From the NCBI RefSeq assembly GCF_022213955.1, contig NZ_JAKNTW010000004.1, positions 248,001 through 312,000 of the forward strand: a stretch of 64,000 nt of DNA, read 5' to 3'. This document shows, in pieces, positions 61,890 to 64,000 of this stretch. Origin of the DNA: Dolomitihabitans soli. Lineage in GTDB: Bacteria > Actinomycetota > Actinomycetes > Streptosporangiales > Streptosporangiaceae. The stretch's first letter is position 1; each line of letters opens with the position of its first letter. A program made the translations under genes and the position numbers. The notes beneath the pieces are model-generated. The model searched no databases. It worked only from the letters and a program-made list of their open reading frames with translations, and was not told the DNA's origin.

Positions 61890-61979
61890 CCGCCGGGACC
61901 GATCATCCCAGTCGTAGTCGTCTTCATGCTCATGCAACGACACGTCCTCGAAGGCATGCGCGGCGCGGTCAAGGGCTGA
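61890..61979 (+). pseudogene. Stub of a sugar ABC-transporter permease
   Basis: In the 274-bp gap between the propeller gene and the next exported protein, one + frame ends in V-F-M-L-M-Q-R-H-V-L-E-G-M-R-G-A-V-K-G followed by TGA. This is the typical end of MalG-type sugar permeases. Nothing of the rest of the gene remains in frame, so a deletion has left a stub. It supports a former sugar-import function of the locus. Confidence 0.65.
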
Positions 61980-62010
61980 CGCCGTTCCTCTCACCCCCGG
62001 AGGTAGTCGC

Positions 62011-63549
62011 ATGAAACTGTCCCGCAGGCAATTCATCGTCGGCGCCCTGGCCCTGGGCGCCCTCGGACCCCTCTCTGGCACGGCCCGCGCCACCGCGGGC
62101 TACGACTACACCTCGCGCGAGACATTCGACCTGTTCGACAAGGCCTTCCACGAGAGCGGCAACGGCGGCCAGCCGACCGACGACAACGAGCACGGCGGGC
62201 TGGCCTGGGGTCAGTCGTACATCATGGCGGGGTTCATCCGGATGTACGAGGCCTACCACGACACCTACTACCTCGACCGGCTCATCACGAATATCGACCT
62301 GGTGCTGGCCACCCGCGACTCGGTGCGCGGGGTCAAGGACCACCGGGGCCTGTCATCGCCCGCCTGGCGGGCCATGGCTCCCTACTCGGCGGGCATCGCC
62401 ACCCTGAAGGACGCGGACGGCACGCCGCTACTGGAGGTGCGGACCCTTGCCTATGCGGACAACGCGGTCGCCACGGTCCGGGCAGGCAGCGTCGAGGGCC
62501 GCTTCACCCTTGAGGTGAAGAATGACCGGACGAATTTGGTCGCCACCTTCCCCGACCTGTCGATGGACCCAGCGGCCGCCGACTATGCCGTGCGCCGGAT
62601 CTTGGACGCCTATCCGACGCCGACGCTGGTGACGGCGCGGGAGCTCAGGCCGTCGCCGTCGGGGAACGCCTCGCCTGTGCTGGGGACGACCCCGTTCACC
62701 TCCCAGCCGGTGGTCTTCACCGTGCACACCGGGATGATCACCTATCCGATGGCGTCGTTCGCGAAGATCGTCTTCCGTAGCCCGAGGCTGCTGGCCGTAC
62801 CCAAATATCGGCAGAAGGCGGTGGAGTACCTCAAGGCGGCCAGGAACGCGGCGGCGGTCCACGATGACGAGTGGCGGCAGACCGAGGATGGTTACGGCTA
62901 CTTCGTGTGGAACAAGGGGACGCCGCTGCCGAACGACGGCACCGAGCAGCCCACGAACCAGAGTCTCGCGCTCGGCCAGACCTACGCCGAACTGGCCGCG
63001 GCCACCGGGGATCCGTTCTACCGGGACCGGACGCAGCGGCTGGCGCGCACGTTCGCCCGCGAGCTCACGCTGGACGCGGACGACGCCTACGTGTGGTCGT
63101 ACTGGCCGAAGTTCGGCAAGGTCTACAACGGCTTCGCCAAGGCGGACGGCGTCTCCGAGTACACCCCGTCCGCCACTCCGGGGCGGGCTCTCGAGGATCT
63201 CAGCCATGGTGCGATCGACGTCGAGTTCGCCGCGGTCGTCTTCCGTAACCGGCTGTTCTACAAGGGCGAGGACATGGCCAGGTTCGCGCGCACCTACAGC
63301 CGGAACCTGATCGCGCCCGTCGGCGCCGATGGGCATCCGACCGCCTACCAGCGGGTCAACGGCACCGGCAGCACCACCAGCGCCGGGCAGTACCTGCAGG
63401 CGCCCCGGTGGATGGCGGTGGCGCAGTGGGACGACGCGGTGTTCAGCCACTCCCGCTCGATCTACGACGCACGCGCCGTGCCGCCGCAGCTGGGCTCCTA
63501 TCTGGGCTGCGTCGCCTACCTCAACTGGCACGCCCGCAGGGGGCAGTGA
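62011..63549 (+). CDS. Tat-exported alpha/alpha-toroid-like protein
   Basis: The 512-residue product has a twin-arginine signal (S-R-R-Q-F-I-V-G) and a mature part rich in helix pairs, with L-A-W-G-Q-S-Y-I-M-A-G-F (about 68-79), L-A-L-G-Q-T-Y-A-E-L and L-Y-E-A-Y-H/Y-W-P-K-F-G-K-like segments. This suggests an alpha/alpha toroid as in glycan lyases, hydrolases or epimerases. A beta-rich insert lies at about 150-250. ATG 62011 has GGAGG with good spacing. Its stop overlaps the ATG of a paralogous gene. Confidence 0.78.
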   Translation: MKLSRRQFIVGALALGALGPLSGTARATAGYDYTSRETFDLFDKAFHESGNGGQPTDDNEHGGLAWGQSYIMAGFIRMYEAYHDTYYLDRLITNIDLVLATRDSVRGVKDHRGLSSPAWRAMAPYSAGIATLKDADGTPLLEVRTLAYADNAVATVRAGSVEGRFTLEVKNDRTNLVATFPDLSMDPAAADYAVRRILDAYPTPTLVTARELRPSPSGNASPVLGTTPFTSQPVVFTVHTGMITYPMASFAKIVFRSPRLLAVPKYRQKAVEYLKAARNAAAVHDDEWRQTEDGYGYFVWNKGTPLPNDGTEQPTNQSLALGQTYAELAAATGDPFYRDRTQRLARTFARELTLDADDAYVWSYWPKFGKVYNGFAKADGVSEYTPSATPGRALEDLSHGAIDVEFAAVVFRNRLFYKGEDMARFARTYSRNLIAPVGADGHPTAYQRVNGTGSTTSAGQYLQAPRWMAVAQWDDAVFSHSRSIYDARAVPPQLGSYLGCVAYLNWHARRGQ

Positions 63550-64000
63550 TGATAGGCAACCTGATCGTGGCCGCAGCCCTGCTGCTGCCCACTCCGGCTG
63601 CCGCCGAGAGCGTGTGGCTCACCAAGTACAAGGCGCTCGAGGCGCAGATCGGCCAGGCCGTCTACACCGATCCGAACAGCGCGAACCTGGCGTGGGGCGA
63701 GAGCTACATCATGCGGAGCTACCTCGACGTCTACGCCGCGACGCAGGACACCGCCTGGCTGGACAAGATCGTCACGCATGCGGACACGATCATCGCGAAC
63801 GCCGACGATGTCGACGGCGACGGCTTCCGCGGCTGGAGCACGAGCCAGTACTCGCCCCCCGAACTGGCCAATCCGAGCTTCGAGACGGCGGCTTCCGGCG
63901 ATGCCACCCTGCCCGCCAACTGGAGCAGGTTCCAGGACACCGGCAGCCATATCTATCGGACCACGGACGTTCCCGGCAGCAGCGCGGGCACCCAGTCCGT
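63549..64000 (+). CDS. Secreted paralogue of the preceding protein (cut by window end)
   Basis: The visible 150 residues start with a Sec signal peptide (L-I-V-A-A-A-L-L-L-P-T-P-A-A-A), then N-L-A-W-G-E-S-Y-I-M-R-S-Y-L-D-V-Y-A-A, closely matching L-A-W-G-Q-S-Y-I-M-A-G-F-I-R-M-Y-E-A in the gene upstream. It is therefore a tandem paralogue using a different export signal. The gene continues beyond the window. The ATG overlaps the previous stop (TGATG). Confidence 0.75.
   Translation, partial: MIGNLIVAAALLLPTPAAAESVWLTKYKALEAQIGQAVYTDPNSANLAWGESYIMRSYLDVYAATQDTAWLDKIVTHADTIIANADDVDGDGFRGWSTSQYSPPELANPSFETAASGDATLPANWSRFQDTGSHIYRTTDVPGSSAGTQS

Overview
The window is high-GC actinobacterial DNA (my estimate is about 70% G+C). 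It has GTG and TTG starts, purine-rich ribosome sites, several apparently leaderless genes, a type VII (ESX) secretion locus and a garA/ftsR/gcvP block in the order known from Mycobacterium (Rv1827-Rv1832) and Streptomyces. Gene content suggests a filamentous actinomycete, most likely of the Streptosporangiales; the family is an inference, and no rRNA or tRNA gene was seen to settle it.

Region 1 (1-23.4 kb) is a type VII secretion island. It holds EccB, EccC (three ATPase domains in one chain), EccD, the mycosin protease MycP and an EsxA/EsxB-like WXG100 pair. It also holds a WXG100 protein fused to a lytic transglycosylase domain, several WXG-like proteins with long Pro/Gly-rich tails, and a membrane Ser/Thr kinase with an extracellular FN3 domain. 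An operon of a DUF58 protein, a transglutaminase-fold membrane protein whose catalytic triad is gone, and a propeller/FN3 surface protein closes the region. No EccA or EccE was found. Two of the tail proteins end in the same acidic D-x-x-W-G tail.

Region 2 (23.5-34.2 kb) is core metabolism and regulation. A CGNR regulator diverges from a metallo-hydrolase across three copies of a 9-bp operator. gcvP follows, read leftward behind a tandem glycine riboswitch, with two MerR regulators, a bifunctional nuclease and the FHA protein GarA upstream. A two-domain nucleotidyltransferase with a degenerate phosphomutase half and a CDP-alcohol phosphotransferase end the region.

Region 3 (34.4-49.9 kb) is mixed: a methyltransferase, an enoyl-CoA hydratase-like protein, a class-I amidotransferase lacking its cysteine, a probable decayed gene, a flavohaemoglobin, an XRE regulator, a BNR-repeat/MoaD pair and thyX. 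It also has an amidohydrolase, a fused trpEG gene with a Trp-Trp leader peptide and attenuator hairpin, a VOC protein, and a DUF3311/sodium-solute symporter pair.

Region 4 (50-55.3 kb) is the best candidate for an undescribed system. It is a tight four-gene operon of a coiled-coil protein, a Cas4-like PD-(D/E)XK nuclease with an Fe-S cysteine cluster, an unknown 489-residue protein and a UPF1/Dna2-type SF1 helicase, beside a divergent NYN nuclease. Nuclease plus helicase resemble the eukaryotic Dna2 protein split into two chains.

Region 5 (55.4-64 kb) has a tandem-GNAT protein, DUF5709, a DHA2 exporter with its TetR regulator and paired operators, an IS5-like transposase remnant, and a secreted glycan-type locus. 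That locus comprises a Tat-exported propeller, an ABC-permease stub, a Tat-exported toroid-like protein and a paralogue cut by the window edge.
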